Source: Bog-756 sp963699105 (GTDB lineage Bacteria; Actinomycetota; Acidimicrobiia; Acidimicrobiales; RAAP-2). Taken from it: a DNA stretch of 64,000 nt. Under the pieces are notes generated by a model. That model searched no databases. It was not told where the DNA came from and saw only the letters and a program-made list of their open reading frames with translations. The first letter of the stretch is position 1. The number at the start of each line of letters is the position of its first letter. Made by a program: the position numbers and the translations under genes. Shown here in pieces: positions 42,473 through 51,044 of the stretch. The DNA is taken from contig CAVOTI010000005.1 of the NCBI GenBank assembly GCA_963699105.1, forward strand, positions 124,001 to 188,000, read 5' to 3'.

Positions 42473-43932
42473 GCCGGCCCGCCCTCCCGGCCGCCGTCGC
42501 CGCCTCGGCCGTCCCCGCCGCCGTCCCGGGGTGGATCGGCCAAACCGAGCACGGCGGCAACGGCCTGGTCGGCCACGGCCCGGCGGCGGTGGTAGTCGCC
42601 GACCGCCGTCGGATCGGCGGTGATCCTCCGGTCGACGGGATCGATGGCGTCGAGGTCCCAGCCCATACCCACCGCCCGCGACGCCAGTAGCGCAGCGCCG
42701 GTCGAGGCCGCCTGTCCGGACCTTCGACCGGTGGCCGGGAGGTCGGTGATCCCAGTCAGGATGTCGGCCCAAACGTCGATCGAGGCACCGGCGCCGCCCA
42801 ACGCCAACTCGGACACCGTGGGCCCGGCGGGCCGCCGGCACGCCACCGCTTCGAGGCACCGTTGCATCTCCCACGCCACCGCTTCGAACACCGCCCGGGA
42901 CACATCGGCCAACCCGTGCGACGACGTCAGGCCCATCAGCGCCGCCCTGGCGTCGGCCCGCCACCACGGCGCCCTGGCCCCGTCCAACCACGGCGCCACC
43001 ACCACCCCCCGGGCCCCGGGCGGGCTGGTGGCGGCCAGGGCGGCCAGCTCCTCAGGGGCCCGTCCGGTCAGGTCGCCCATCCAGGCCAGCAGCGAACCGG
43101 CCCCCGACAACCCGCCTTCGATCAGCCACCCTCCGGTTGCGGAGCTCGACAGCACCAGGCCGGACGGCACCGGGTGCGGACGCTCGCCGACCGGGACCGA
43201 CAGGTTGGCCGTCGTACCCCAGCTGGCCATGGGACACGACTCGGTGGCCCCGGTCCCGAGGACCTCACAGGGGCGGTCGCCGGCGCCGATGACCACCGGC
43301 GTGCCCGGCGTCAGGCCCAGCACTTCGGCCGAGGGGCCCACCAGACCGCCCACCACCTGGTCCGGCCGGAGGGCGGGGGGCAGTCTCGAAGCGGCCGTCC
43401 CGGCCACCTCCCCGTCGGGACGGCCCTCGGCGTCATAGAGCCCCGAGCGCGAGGCCATGGTGACGTCGGTGGCGACGATGCCGGTCAGCCACCACACCAC
43501 CAGATCGCGGGGGGCGAGGACCCAGGCACTGGCCTCCAGCCGGTCACGGTCGTGGGCGGCCAGCCAGGCGATGGTGGCCGCCACCGATCCGGAATCTGCT
43601 GGCGCCCCCGGTGTGGCGGCGGTGGCCGCCCGTCGGTCCGACCAGAGGATTCCCGGACCGAGCGGCTCCCCGGCCCCGTCGGCCAGGGCGAACGACTGGC
43701 GGGCGCCCGTGCACCCCACCACGTCCACCGATCCGAAGGCGGCGGGAGCCAGCGCCTGCACCCGGGCGGTGGCGTCCCTCAGGGCCTCCCACCAGTCGGA
43801 GGGCCGTTGCTCCGACCACCCGGGCGACGGGTGCGACGTGGCCACAGCCGAACCGGCGCTGGCCACCAGACCGCTCGGCCCCCACAGCGCCACCTTGGTG
43901 ACGCTGGTGCCGAAGTCGAGGGTGAGGATCAC
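42463..43932 (-). CDS. FGGY-family carbohydrate kinase
   Basis: 489 residues, ASKHA fold. Phosphate-1 motif LDFGTSVTKVALWG at the N-terminus; CTGARQSFAL and LWSDRRAA correspond to the substrate-binding region of FGGY_N; GAGDRPCEVLG and GTTANLSVP form phosphate-2; LALGGAGASIDVWADIL and QAASTGAALLASRAVG are the FGGY_C adenosine region. Substrate is probably a ketose or polyol, since a class I aldolase and a beta-hydroxyacid dehydrogenase precede it with GTGA overlaps. The last 20 residues are Gly/Asp/Arg repeats (DGGGDGRGGDGG). GTG start at 43932. Confidence 0.88.
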   Translation of the reverse strand: MILTLDFGTSVTKVALWGPSGLVASAGSAVATSHPSPGWSEQRPSDWWEALRDATARVQALAPAAFGSVDVVGCTGARQSFALADGAGEPLGPGILWSDRRAATAATPGAPADSGSVAATIAWLAAHDRDRLEASAWVLAPRDLVVWWLTGIVATDVTMASRSGLYDAEGRPDGEVAGTAASRLPPALRPDQVVGGLVGPSAEVLGLTPGTPVVIGAGDRPCEVLGTGATESCPMASWGTTANLSVPVGERPHPVPSGLVLSSSATGGWLIEGGLSGAGSLLAWMGDLTGRAPEELAALAATSPPGARGVVVAPWLDGARAPWWRADARAALMGLTSSHGLADVSRAVFEAVAWEMQRCLEAVACRRPAGPTVSELALGGAGASIDVWADILTGITDLPATGRRSGQAASTGAALLASRAVGMGWDLDAIDPVDRRITADPTAVGDYHRRRAVADQAVAAVLGLADPPRDGGGDGRGGDGGREGGPACG

Positions 43933-44708
43933 GGTCCGTGGACGATGTCGGCCAGCTGTCGGGCCATGGTGGCCGGCGACCCCTCCTGGAGGATGGCCCT
44001 GCCCATGGCCAGTCCGGCCCCGCCACCGGCCATGACGTCCCTGGCCTCGTCGAGGACCGGTTCGGGCCCCTGGCCCCGATGGGGTCCGCCGAGGAAGAGC
44101 ACGGGGACGCCCACGCTGGCCGTCACCCGGCCCACCGCATCGATCCGCTCGGCTCCCGGGGCGGCGTCGGGGATGGGCACCTTTAGGAGGGGCGAGCCGA
44201 GGTCGTGGGCGATCACCGCCGCCAGCACCACGTCGGAGGTCGCCCGGGACATCCTTCCCTCCCGCCACACCACCGGCTCGATCAGCGCCTCGAGGCGGTG
44301 GCTCCGGGCGTCCTCCAGTACGCGGCCCAGGAGCTCGAGGGCGGCCGCACCTCCGGGGTCGCCGAGATCGATGCGGGACATGAGCTTGACCCCCGTCCAA
44401 CCGTCGTCGGCCACCCGCCCCACCGATGCCACCAGGCGGTCGTCGAGCTCGAAGGCGGCGCCGGCCAGCCCGGTCCGGTTGATCGACAGGTAGGTCTTCT
44501 GGTCGGCCCGGATGGTCCCGGTGGCGGCCAGATCGGTCAGCGGCTGCACGGTGGCCAGGATGCCGTCGCAGTGGGGCATGGCCTGGCGCAACACGTCCAG
44601 GTAGTCGGCGTAGCGCTCGATGGTCATGACGCCCCGCGCCCGATGGTCGGCCGCCAGGACCAGGGCCGGAACGCCGGGCCGTCCGTTGCCCGCCGGCCCG
44701 CCGGTCAC
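43929..44708 (-). CDS. class I aldolase (DeoC/LacD/FbaB-like fold)
   Basis: 259 residues, TIM-barrel aldolase. Recognisable blocks: LAADHRARGV (19-28, cf. DHR in LacD and related aldolases), GVKLM (106-110), EPVVWREGR, the Schiff-base candidate Lys176 in SPLLKVPIP, LFLGGPHRG and GAGLAMGRAIL. This pattern fits Cgl0158/LacD/YihT-type enzymes that cleave ketose-1- or -6-phosphates to DHAP and an aldehyde. Stop overlaps the kinase start (GTGA), start overlaps the dehydrogenase stop (GTGA), so the three proteins are translated as a unit. Confidence 0.85.
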   Translation of the reverse strand: MTGGPAGNGRPGVPALVLAADHRARGVMTIERYADYLDVLRQAMPHCDGILATVQPLTDLAATGTIRADQKTYLSINRTGLAGAAFELDDRLVASVGRVADDGWTGVKLMSRIDLGDPGGAAALELLGRVLEDARSHRLEALIEPVVWREGRMSRATSDVVLAAVIAHDLGSPLLKVPIPDAAPGAERIDAVGRVTASVGVPVLFLGGPHRGQGPEPVLDEARDVMAGGGAGLAMGRAILQEGSPATMARQLADIVHGP

Positions 44709-45670
44709 TGTCCGGACGGCCCGGACGCTGCGGACTGTTTAGACGGTCCGGTCTGTTCGGACGGCCCGGACGGTCCGGACGGCTCGGACAGACCCGACAG
44801 TCCGAAGATCACCTTGGCCACCGCCGAGAAGTCCTGGCGCCCGTAGCCGGCTGTCGAAGACGCCGTCAATGCCTGGCGGGCGGTGGCCGCCGAGGTGAGG
44901 GGCACGCCGGCACCGGCGCCGTAGACGAGGGCGAGATCGAGGTCCTTGGCCATCAGATCGGTCATGAAGCCCGGGCGCCATCCGTTCGAGGCCGGGCTGT
45001 CGGGCACCACGCCCGGCGCCGGCAACCGGGTGCGTACGGCCACGCAGTCCCCGGTGGAGTGGACCAGCACCTCGTAGAACTTGTCCAGGTCGACCCCCGA
45101 CTTCGCCGCCAGCGCGGTGGCCTCGGCCGTGGCCACCATCTGGGCCGCGTAGATCACGTTGTTGCACAGCTTGACCACCTGGCCCATGCCCGGTCCACCG
45201 ACGTGGACGATGAGACCGGCAAAGGGCTCGAGGGCGGGGCGGGCCGTCGCGAGGGTGGCTGGGTCGCCGCCGACCATCAGCGTCAGTGTCCCCTTCTCGG
45301 CTCCGGCCGTGCCGCCCGACAAGGGGGCGTCGAGGAACCCGGCCCCGGTGGCGGTGACCCGCTGGTGCTGGGCCCGGGCGACAACGGGGTCGATGGTCGA
45401 GCAGTCCACGACCACCTTGCCCCGACCCAGGGCCGGCATCATGGCCTCCACCACTTCGGCCACCTGGGGGGAGCTGGGCACGCACAGGATCACCACCTCA
45501 CTGGCCTCGGCCACATCGGCCGGCGACCGTCCCTCGGTGGCACCCAACGACACCGCCCGCTCCACCGGGCCCCGGCTCCGGGACGCCACCGTGACCTCGT
45601 GCCCGGCTTCGAGCAGGTGGCGGGTCATGGGAAGACCCATGGCACCGAGTCCGACGAAGCCGAGCTGCAT
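44705..45670 (-). CDS. NAD(P)-dependent beta-hydroxyacid dehydrogenase (3-hydroxyisobutyrate dehydrogenase family)
   Basis: 321 residues. Rossmann motif GFVGLGAMGLPM (4-15), substrate-binding DAPLSGGTAGAEKGTL, catalytic Lys in GMGQVVKLCNN, and KDLDLALVYG in the C-domain. The family includes tartronate semialdehyde, succinate semialdehyde and sulfolactaldehyde reductases. In this operon it could reduce or oxidise the aldehyde product of the aldolase. The last ~30 residues are a Ser-Gly-Pro repeat (SGPSGPSEQTGPS) that no family member needs, encoded by a 9-bp-type DNA repeat. The ATG at 45670 has AGGAGG at 7 nt, the best ribosome site of the operon, and is preferred to a long repeat-encoded extension. 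Confidence 0.9.
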   Translation of the reverse strand: MQLGFVGLGAMGLPMTRHLLEAGHEVTVASRSRGPVERAVSLGATEGRSPADVAEASEVVILCVPSSPQVAEVVEAMMPALGRGKVVVDCSTIDPVVARAQHQRVTATGAGFLDAPLSGGTAGAEKGTLTLMVGGDPATLATARPALEPFAGLIVHVGGPGMGQVVKLCNNVIYAAQMVATAEATALAAKSGVDLDKFYEVLVHSTGDCVAVRTRLPAPGVVPDSPASNGWRPGFMTDLMAKDLDLALVYGAGAGVPLTSAATARQALTASSTAGYGRQDFSAVAKVIFGLSGLSEPSGPSGPSEQTGPSKQSAASGPSGQ

Positions 45671-45715
45671 GGGGGTACCTCCTGGTCGAGTATCGGGCGT
45701 GGTGGTCGGGGTAGT

Positions 45716-45825
45716 TGACACGGGCCTGTGGCGAAGGTCGGGCAGTCTGTCCGGTCTGTCAGCCGGTCCGGCCTGTCCTGCCTGTCCGGTCGGTCCGGCC
45801 TGATCGTTCCTGTCGTTCCGGTCGG
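45716..45825. repeat. GGTC/CTGTCC-rich low-complexity intergenic repeat
   Basis: Imperfect short units of the CGGTCCGGCCTGTC type fill the gap between the dehydrogenase and the GH4 gene. Similar units form the 3' end of the dehydrogenase gene itself (about 44710-44800). Confidence 0.7.
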
Positions 45826-47175
45826 TCAGTGGCTGAACTGCGGCAGCCACTCCGAAGTGGCGGTCAGCAGCTCGTCGATCATGGCCTCGGTCTGGCCGAG
45901 ATCACCCCGGCCGGCCAGAGGGTCGAGGAAGAAGGCGGCTTCGGCCAGGGCACTGTCACCCTCGAGGGCGGCCTCCACCGTGAGCTCGGCCACCGCCGCA
46001 TGCCGGCGGACCAGCTCGGCGTAGGGAGGGGGCAGCGGAGCGACATCGCGCCCTCGGATCCCGTCACCGTCGACGATGCAGATCGACTCCACCACCGATC
46101 CGGCCGGGACGTCAGGTACCTGTCCGGCGTTGGGGATGTTGGCCGGGAGCTCGCGCCGCTCGCCGGTCACCAGCGAGTCGATCACCGGGGCCGGGAGCTC
46201 GCCCGATTGCCACGTCTGGAGCGTCTTCGTCCCGGCCAGCCAGGCGTCGACATCGGCGATGTAGCCGTCCTGGTGCTCCTGACGCCGGGCGATAGAGGTG
46301 AGTTCGATGTTGTACTCGGCACCCCACCCCGATTCCTCGGTCAGCACCCAAGGCAGGAATTCGGCGATGTGGCGGTCACCGGCCGCCGGAAACGCCCCCC
46401 ACATGTCCAACAAGGTGAGCTTCAGGGCATGGCGCTGGACGAAGTCGAGGCGCGACATCTCCTCGGCCTTGGGGCGTCCGGGGTGGGGGGCCAGGGCGGC
46501 CAGGCCACCCGCCTCCTCCACCATCTCGGCCAACAGGGCGAAGCCGTCACCTCCGTCGACCTCGAGCGACGTGACCACCGGGAAGTGGTTCACCCCGGCC
46601 ACCGTCGGGGCCACCGCCTCGAGCGGCCGGCCCACGGCGATGGCGAGATCCATGGCCCAGTTCCCGACTTCGTGGCACAGGCCCACCGCCTTGATCCCCG
46701 TCTGCCGGCAGACCGACCGGGTGAGGCATGTCATCGGATTGGTGATGTTGAGCAGCCAGGCGTCCGGGCACACCACGGCCATGTCCTCGGCCACACCGAC
46801 CAGCACCGGGATGTTGCGGAGTGACCGGTTGATGCCGCCGGGGCCGACGGTGTCGCCCACCGACTGGCGGATGCCGTACCTGGTGGGAATGTCGAGGTCG
46901 ATGGCCATGGACTCGAATCCGCCGGTGGAGATGGTCACGATCACAAAATCGGCACCGTCGAGTGCCCGCTTCTGGTCGGTGGTGGTGGCGATGGTGGCCC
47001 CGGCGCCCAGTGCTTCGTCCACCTGGCCGGCCAGGGCCCCCATTTTGTCAAGGGGCGCCGCATCGATGTCCTCGAGAACGATGTGGGCACCGTGCAGCGA
47101 CTCGGTGCTGAGCAGGTCAGCCAGGAGTTCGGGCGTCCATTGGTAGCTGCCACCGCCGATGATGGTGATCTGCAC
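45826..47175 (-). CDS. glycoside hydrolase family 4 (alpha-galactosidase/6-phospho-beta-glucosidase-like)
   Basis: 449 residues. GH4 enzymes use NAD+ and a divalent metal to cleave glycosides by an oxidation-elimination route. The NAD loop GGGSYQWTP (7-15), VGDTVGPGGI, LNITNPM and the metal-binding CHEVGN (Cys and His) are all present, as is GVNHFPV, so the active site appears intact. Whether the substrate is phosphorylated cannot be decided; no PTS gene is in the window and the nearby transporters are ABC type, which favours free glycosides. GTG start at 47175. Same strand as the kinase-aldolase unit, separated by a 155-nt repeat-rich gap. A TAGAGT box lies at 47227-47232. Confidence 0.9.
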   Translation of the reverse strand: MQITIIGGGSYQWTPELLADLLSTESLHGAHIVLEDIDAAPLDKMGALAGQVDEALGAGATIATTTDQKRALDGADFVIVTISTGGFESMAIDLDIPTRYGIRQSVGDTVGPGGINRSLRNIPVLVGVAEDMAVVCPDAWLLNITNPMTCLTRSVCRQTGIKAVGLCHEVGNWAMDLAIAVGRPLEAVAPTVAGVNHFPVVTSLEVDGGDGFALLAEMVEEAGGLAALAPHPGRPKAEEMSRLDFVQRHALKLTLLDMWGAFPAAGDRHIAEFLPWVLTEESGWGAEYNIELTSIARRQEHQDGYIADVDAWLAGTKTLQTWQSGELPAPVIDSLVTGERRELPANIPNAGQVPDVPAGSVVESICIVDGDGIRGRDVAPLPPPYAELVRRHAAVAELTVEAALEGDSALAEAAFFLDPLAGRGDLGQTEAMIDELLTATSEWLPQFSH

Positions 47176-47351
47176 GGTACTCAGGGCTTCCGCGGGCTGA
47201 AGGCAAGGCGACTGGGCATAGCGGTCACTCTATCCAGCGCATCAGCCCGGCGACGGGGCCGGCGATGCGGTGCGGACGCCGGGACGATGGCGGTGACGGC
47301 CACCCTGCGGCCCGCTCAGTCTGCTCAGTCTGCTCGGCCGGCTCAGCCCGC

Positions 47352-48521
47352 TCAGTCCGCTGGCACCTGCCAGTGGATCAGGTCGGTGGATCGGGCCACA
47401 CCGATTTTGGCCTGGCCCCAGCCTCCGAAGCGGGTGAGCTCGTCGCTACCGGCATAGACCAAGTAGACGAAGTGTCCCCGAAGGGAGCTGGCGTCGCAGA
47501 GGAATCCCGAGTTGGCGTGCTCGAAGCCGACACTGGAGATGCCCGGTCCGCGGTCGAACGGCTGCGAGGGAATGTTCAGCTGGCGCCCCGGCGACCAGTC
47601 CAGCCAGCCGGCCGGCCGAGCCGGATCCCCCTCCAGGGTGAACAGCCACGGTTCGTCGAGATTGTTCGAGGTGGCCATCAGGTGCCACGCCCCTCCGAGG
47701 TTCACGAACTCGTAGTTCTCGATGGTGCCGCCGGCCACCTCGATGTCGGGCCGGCCCACGAGTTCCCACGGCCCGGACAGCCGCCCGGTGGTCGAGCGGG
47801 CGATCTCGAACACATCGGGCTGGTCGGACGAGGAGTACTTGAAACCCACCAGGAGATCATGACCGGTGAAGACGAGGGCGCCGTCGATCATCCGATCATC
47901 CGGTGACGGGGCCAAGGAGGCGGCCAGGGGATGGGGAGCCGACCAACTCACCAGGTCCGTCGAGGTCCGGTAGTAGAGCCTCGACTGGGCGTCCGACGGC
48001 GCGGCCGCTCCCGGATCGGACTGATAGGTGACTACGAACCCGCCCACCGGGTCTCTCACCACGTCCGGGGAGGCCACGCCCAGTACACCGGGCTGGGCCG
48101 GCCACTGGGCCGGCGTCGTCCAGTGGACGAGGTTCCGGCTGGTGGCGGTGGCGACGTCCCACGTCACGCCGTCCGGCTTCGAGGGATCGTCGGTCACCTC
48201 GCTGAACACCAGGTGCCACCGGCCAGCGGTCCAGACGATGGCCGGGTCCTTCACCCCGGCCGACGGTTCGGACAGTATCGGGTTGCGCAGCGCCGTCCAG
48301 TCGATCGCCGGGATCCCCGGACCGGAGACGATGCATTCATGGCCGGCACCGGCCGCCAGCTGCGATGGGGTCAACATCCCCAACGGCCCGGTCGTGGCCG
48401 AGGCACACCCGGCCCAATAGAGGACGGCCAGGGCGGTCACGCCCGCCGCCACCCCGCAGGGCCGTACTTTCCGGACCCGCCGCCGGCGCCCCGACCCTCG
48501 GTGCCGGGTGGTCCTGCCCAT
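47352..48521 (-). CDS. secreted five-bladed-propeller glycosidase-like protein (GH43/GH32/GH62-type fold)
   Basis: 389 residues. A signal sequence (basic RGSGRRRRVRKVR, then hydrophobic 24-38) ends WAGCASA; the Cys could be lipidated, although the -3 residue is Trp, so lipoprotein status is doubtful. The mature part has the repeated propeller motifs of GH43/GH62 relatives: KDPAIVWTAGRWHLVFSE, GVASPDVVRDPVGGFVVTY, SRLYYRTSTDLVSWSAPHPL, ENYEFVNLGGAWHLMATS and KIGVARSTDLIHWQVP. RNPILSEPSAGVKDPA holds an Asp at the usual catalytic base position. It would trim arabinan/xylan-like or fructan side chains outside the cell. ATG at 48521 (MGRTTRHRG) chosen for TACCGT 7 nt upstream. Confidence 0.75.
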   Translation of the reverse strand: MGRTTRHRGSGRRRRVRKVRPCGVAAGVTALAVLYWAGCASATTGPLGMLTPSQLAAGAGHECIVSGPGIPAIDWTALRNPILSEPSAGVKDPAIVWTAGRWHLVFSEVTDDPSKPDGVTWDVATATSRNLVHWTTPAQWPAQPGVLGVASPDVVRDPVGGFVVTYQSDPGAAAPSDAQSRLYYRTSTDLVSWSAPHPLAASLAPSPDDRMIDGALVFTGHDLLVGFKYSSSDQPDVFEIARSTTGRLSGPWELVGRPDIEVAGGTIENYEFVNLGGAWHLMATSNNLDEPWLFTLEGDPARPAGWLDWSPGRQLNIPSQPFDRGPGISSVGFEHANSGFLCDASSLRGHFVYLVYAGSDELTRFGGWGQAKIGVARSTDLIHWQVPAD

Positions 48522-48528
48522 GGCGCCA

Positions 48529-48534
48529 ACGGTA
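48529..48534 (-). promoter_or_regulatory. putative leaderless -10 box TACCGT
   Basis: TACCGT on the minus strand, 7 nt before the ATG of the propeller glycosidase. Confidence 0.45.
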
Positions 48535-48570
48535 GTTGGCGAAGCGGCGACACCGGAGGCCCGGTGGTTG

Positions 48571-48602
48571 CCACCCGGCCACCCGGCCACCCGGCCACCT
48601 GG
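48571..48602. repeat. 8-bp tandem repeat CCACCCGG x4
   Basis: Three exact copies and one CCACCTGG copy between the two divergent leaderless promoters. Confidence 0.9.
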
Positions 48603-48668
48603 CCGACGGCCGGATCAACGGCCCGGCCCCCGCCCAATCGAAGGCCGGGCCACCCCGGGGGGCCACGG

Positions 48669-48674
48669 TAGGAT
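48669..48674 (+). promoter_or_regulatory. putative leaderless -10 box TAGGAT
   Basis: TAGGAT followed by 6 nt and the ATG of the ThuA gene, with no Shine-Dalgarno. Confidence 0.5.
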
Positions 48675-48680
48675 TCGCCC

Positions 48681-49388
48681 ATGGCCGGGCCGTCGCTCCT
48701 CTACGTGACCCAGGTGGCTCCCTACCGCGACGGACCCGCCGGGGTGCACGGTGTCCTCGACCAGTCGGCCACCGGTGTCTGGCAACTAGCCGACGCCGCC
48801 GGCATGGACTTCCGACGGGTCACCGATGTGCGGTCGCTCGACCCGGGCGCTCTGTCGGCGGTGCGGGTCGTGGTCCTGTTCACCATCGGGGAGACCCCGT
48901 GGTCGGCTCCCCAACGGGCCGCTCTCCTCGACGCGGTGCGGGCCGGTCGGACGTCGGTCCTCGCCGTCCACTCGGCCACCGATGCCTGCTACGGGTGGGA
49001 CGACTACCGGCTTCTCGTGGGGGCCCGGTTCGATGGCCACCCCTGGACCCGGACCTGCACGCTGGACGTCGTGGAGCCGACCCATCCGGCCGTGGCCCAC
49101 CTCGGCCCGACCTGGGACTGGCACGACGAGGTCTACCAATTCCGTGAGCTGAGAGACGACGCCCGTGTGCTGCTGGCCGCCCGGGCTGTCGAGCTCCCCC
49201 TCGACGAAGGCTCGGAGGAAGACCGCCCCCCCTTCGGATACCCGCTGTCGTGGTGCTTCGAGGAAGGGGCCGGTCGGGTCTTCTCCACGTCACTCGGACA
49301 CTTTCCCCACGCCTGGGAGAGCCCGGCCTATCTCCGGCACCTGTCCGGTGGTCTCGACTGGCTGTTGGCCGGGGCGGCAGCCAGCTAG
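48681..49388 (+). CDS. ThuA-domain protein (trehalose-utilisation-like)
   Basis: 235 residues with a class I glutamine-amidotransferase-like fold. Family cues: LLYVTQVAPYRDGPAGVHGV at the N-terminus, FTIGETPWSAPQRAALLDAV, AVHSATDACYGWDDYRLLVG, GHPWTRTCTLDVVEPTHPAV, WDWHDEVYQFRE and the C-terminal GRVFSTSLGHFPHAWESPAYL. ThuA proteins occur in sugar-catabolic loci; the biochemical role is unknown in general. It is divergent from the propeller glycosidase and converges on the GH13 gene so closely that the two stop codons overlap within CTAG at 49385-49388. Confidence 0.87.
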   Translation: MAGPSLLYVTQVAPYRDGPAGVHGVLDQSATGVWQLADAAGMDFRRVTDVRSLDPGALSAVRVVVLFTIGETPWSAPQRAALLDAVRAGRTSVLAVHSATDACYGWDDYRLLVGARFDGHPWTRTCTLDVVEPTHPAVAHLGPTWDWHDEVYQFRELRDDARVLLAARAVELPLDEGSEEDRPPFGYPLSWCFEEGAGRVFSTSLGHFPHAWESPAYLRHLSGGLDWLLAGAAAS

Positions 49389-51040
49389 TCCCGGACCGAG
49401 TTGTGGGCGGCCCCGGGGCCGCCCTGTCGCTCCACCACCACCGCCTCCCACCCCTGCACCCGGAGCACGCCCTCCACCACCTCGCCGTCCCGTCGCCTGT
49501 CCGTGCCGATCAACACCCGACCGTGGCACCCGTCCAGCACGGCTTTCCCGGCTCCCATGGCCGTCATCACCACGATCCGGTCTCCGCGGCTCCAGGCCCA
49601 GGCGTCGGGCCCGCTGGCCTCCTCGAGCGTCCGGTACGGGCCGGACTGCAGGGCGGGCGTCTCCCTCCGCAGGGCGATGAGGTCCCGCACCAGTCGCAAA
49701 GCCGAACCCGGTTGGTCACGTTGGTCCTCCACGTTGCAGGCCGCCAGGTCCCCGAAGGGCAGCCACGGTTCCACCGACGGGGGGGTGAACCCTCCACCGG
49801 GGACGTTCCCCCAGGGCATGGGCGTGCGCATGGCGTCGCGGCCGACGTAGGCCGGCCAGTACAGGACCCCGAGCGGGTCACGAAGTCGCTCCCTCGGCAC
49901 GTCGGTGTCGCCCAGCCCGATCTCGTCGCCCTGGTACAGCACGGGCGTACCCCGGAGCGACAACAGCATCACCAATGCCACCTTGATCTTGTCGTCTTCA
50001 CCGCCGGCCCAGCGGGTGGCGAACCGGGACATGTCGTGGTTCGAGCCGGTCCACACCGGCCACGCCGCCAGGGGCAAGTCACGTTCGACAGCCTCGACGA
50101 TGCCCCGAAGGGACGGCGCCTCCAACGGAGAGGTGATGAACGGGAAGTCGAAAGCCAGATGGAGCTCGTCCTGGCCGGTGCCGTAGTAGGCGGCCAGTGC
50201 GCTGACCGGCTCGACCGGCGTCTCCCCGAGCAGCACGGTGCCCGGCCGCCGGTCGGCCAGCCTCCGCCATCGTCGGATCACCTCGTGGACCTCGGGCCGG
50301 TTGCCGCTGTAGACGGGCCGCTGCCCGAACAGCTGCACATCCAGCGGATCGGACTCCGTGGCCGGGGGGTTGTCCCGGAGGAGGGCATCCTTGATGACGA
50401 CGTTGCAGACGTCGATCCGGAAACCGGCGATGCCCCGGTCGAGCCAGTACTCCATGATCCGGTCGAACTCGCCCCGGACATCGTCGTTCCACCAGTTGAG
50501 GTCGGGCTGCTCCCGCAGGTGGTTGTGGAGGTAGTACTGACCGGAGGCGTCGTCGAACGTCCACGCCGGGCCACCGAAGCTCGACACCCAGTTGTTGGGC
50601 GGGCCGCCGTCGGGCCGCGGGTCGGCCCACACGTACCACTGGCGGTGGGCGGCGTCGGGTGACGCCCGGGCGTCGACGAACCAGGGGTGCCGGTCGCTGG
50701 TGTGGTTGGGGATGAGGTCCATGACCACCTTGATGTGGCGGTCGCCCGCCTCGGCGATCAGCCGGTCGACATCGTCGAGCGTGCCGAGCTCCGGATCGAC
50801 CTCCAGGTAGTCGGACACGTCGTAGCCCCAGTCGGCATTGGGCGACCGCGTGATGGGGCTCAGCCAGATGCCGTCCACCCCCAGCCACTGCAGGTAGTCG
50901 AGGCGGTCGACGACCCCGGGCAGGTCGCCCGTGCCGTCGCCGTCCGAATCGGCGAACGAGCGAAGGTAGACCTGGTAGAGGACGCCCGAGTGCCACCACG
51001 GGACACCCGGTCCATCCCCTGTTCCGACCGCCACCCCCAC
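49385..51040 (-). CDS. alpha-glucosidase-like glycoside hydrolase family 13
   Basis: 551 residues of an oligo-1,6-glucosidase/alpha-glucosidase type GH13. Conserved regions: DLIPNHTS (108-115), GFRIDVCN with nucleophile Asp210, LLGETP with acid/base Glu273, and TGSNHD with stabiliser Asp336. QIYLRSF-like YQVYLRSFADSDGDGTGDL at the N-terminus is the GH13 domain A start with the Asp-rich calcium-like loop. No signal peptide, so it is cytosolic and would hydrolyse imported maltose/isomaltose-like oligosaccharides or trehalose analogues. GTG start at 51040, 4 nt after the PhyH stop, so both form one operon. Confidence 0.92.
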   Translation of the reverse strand: MGVAVGTGDGPGVPWWHSGVLYQVYLRSFADSDGDGTGDLPGVVDRLDYLQWLGVDGIWLSPITRSPNADWGYDVSDYLEVDPELGTLDDVDRLIAEAGDRHIKVVMDLIPNHTSDRHPWFVDARASPDAAHRQWYVWADPRPDGGPPNNWVSSFGGPAWTFDDASGQYYLHNHLREQPDLNWWNDDVRGEFDRIMEYWLDRGIAGFRIDVCNVVIKDALLRDNPPATESDPLDVQLFGQRPVYSGNRPEVHEVIRRWRRLADRRPGTVLLGETPVEPVSALAAYYGTGQDELHLAFDFPFITSPLEAPSLRGIVEAVERDLPLAAWPVWTGSNHDMSRFATRWAGGEDDKIKVALVMLLSLRGTPVLYQGDEIGLGDTDVPRERLRDPLGVLYWPAYVGRDAMRTPMPWGNVPGGGFTPPSVEPWLPFGDLAACNVEDQRDQPGSALRLVRDLIALRRETPALQSGPYRTLEEASGPDAWAWSRGDRIVVMTAMGAGKAVLDGCHGRVLIGTDRRRDGEVVEGVLRVQGWEAVVVERQGGPGAAHNSVRD

Positions 51041-51044
51041 GGCG

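Noticed and set aside
44705..45850. A 60-residue N-terminal extension of the beta-hydroxyacid dehydrogenase
   Set aside because: It is encoded by the low-complexity intergenic repeat, and AGGAGG stands 7 nt before the internal ATG that begins the Rossmann motif.
41219..47175. Sulfoquinovose (sulfo-EMP) pathway for the aldolase/dehydrogenase cluster
   Set aside because: The dehydrogenase and aldolase types would fit, but there is no GH31 sulfoquinovosidase, no isomerase and the kinase is FGGY rather than PfkB type.
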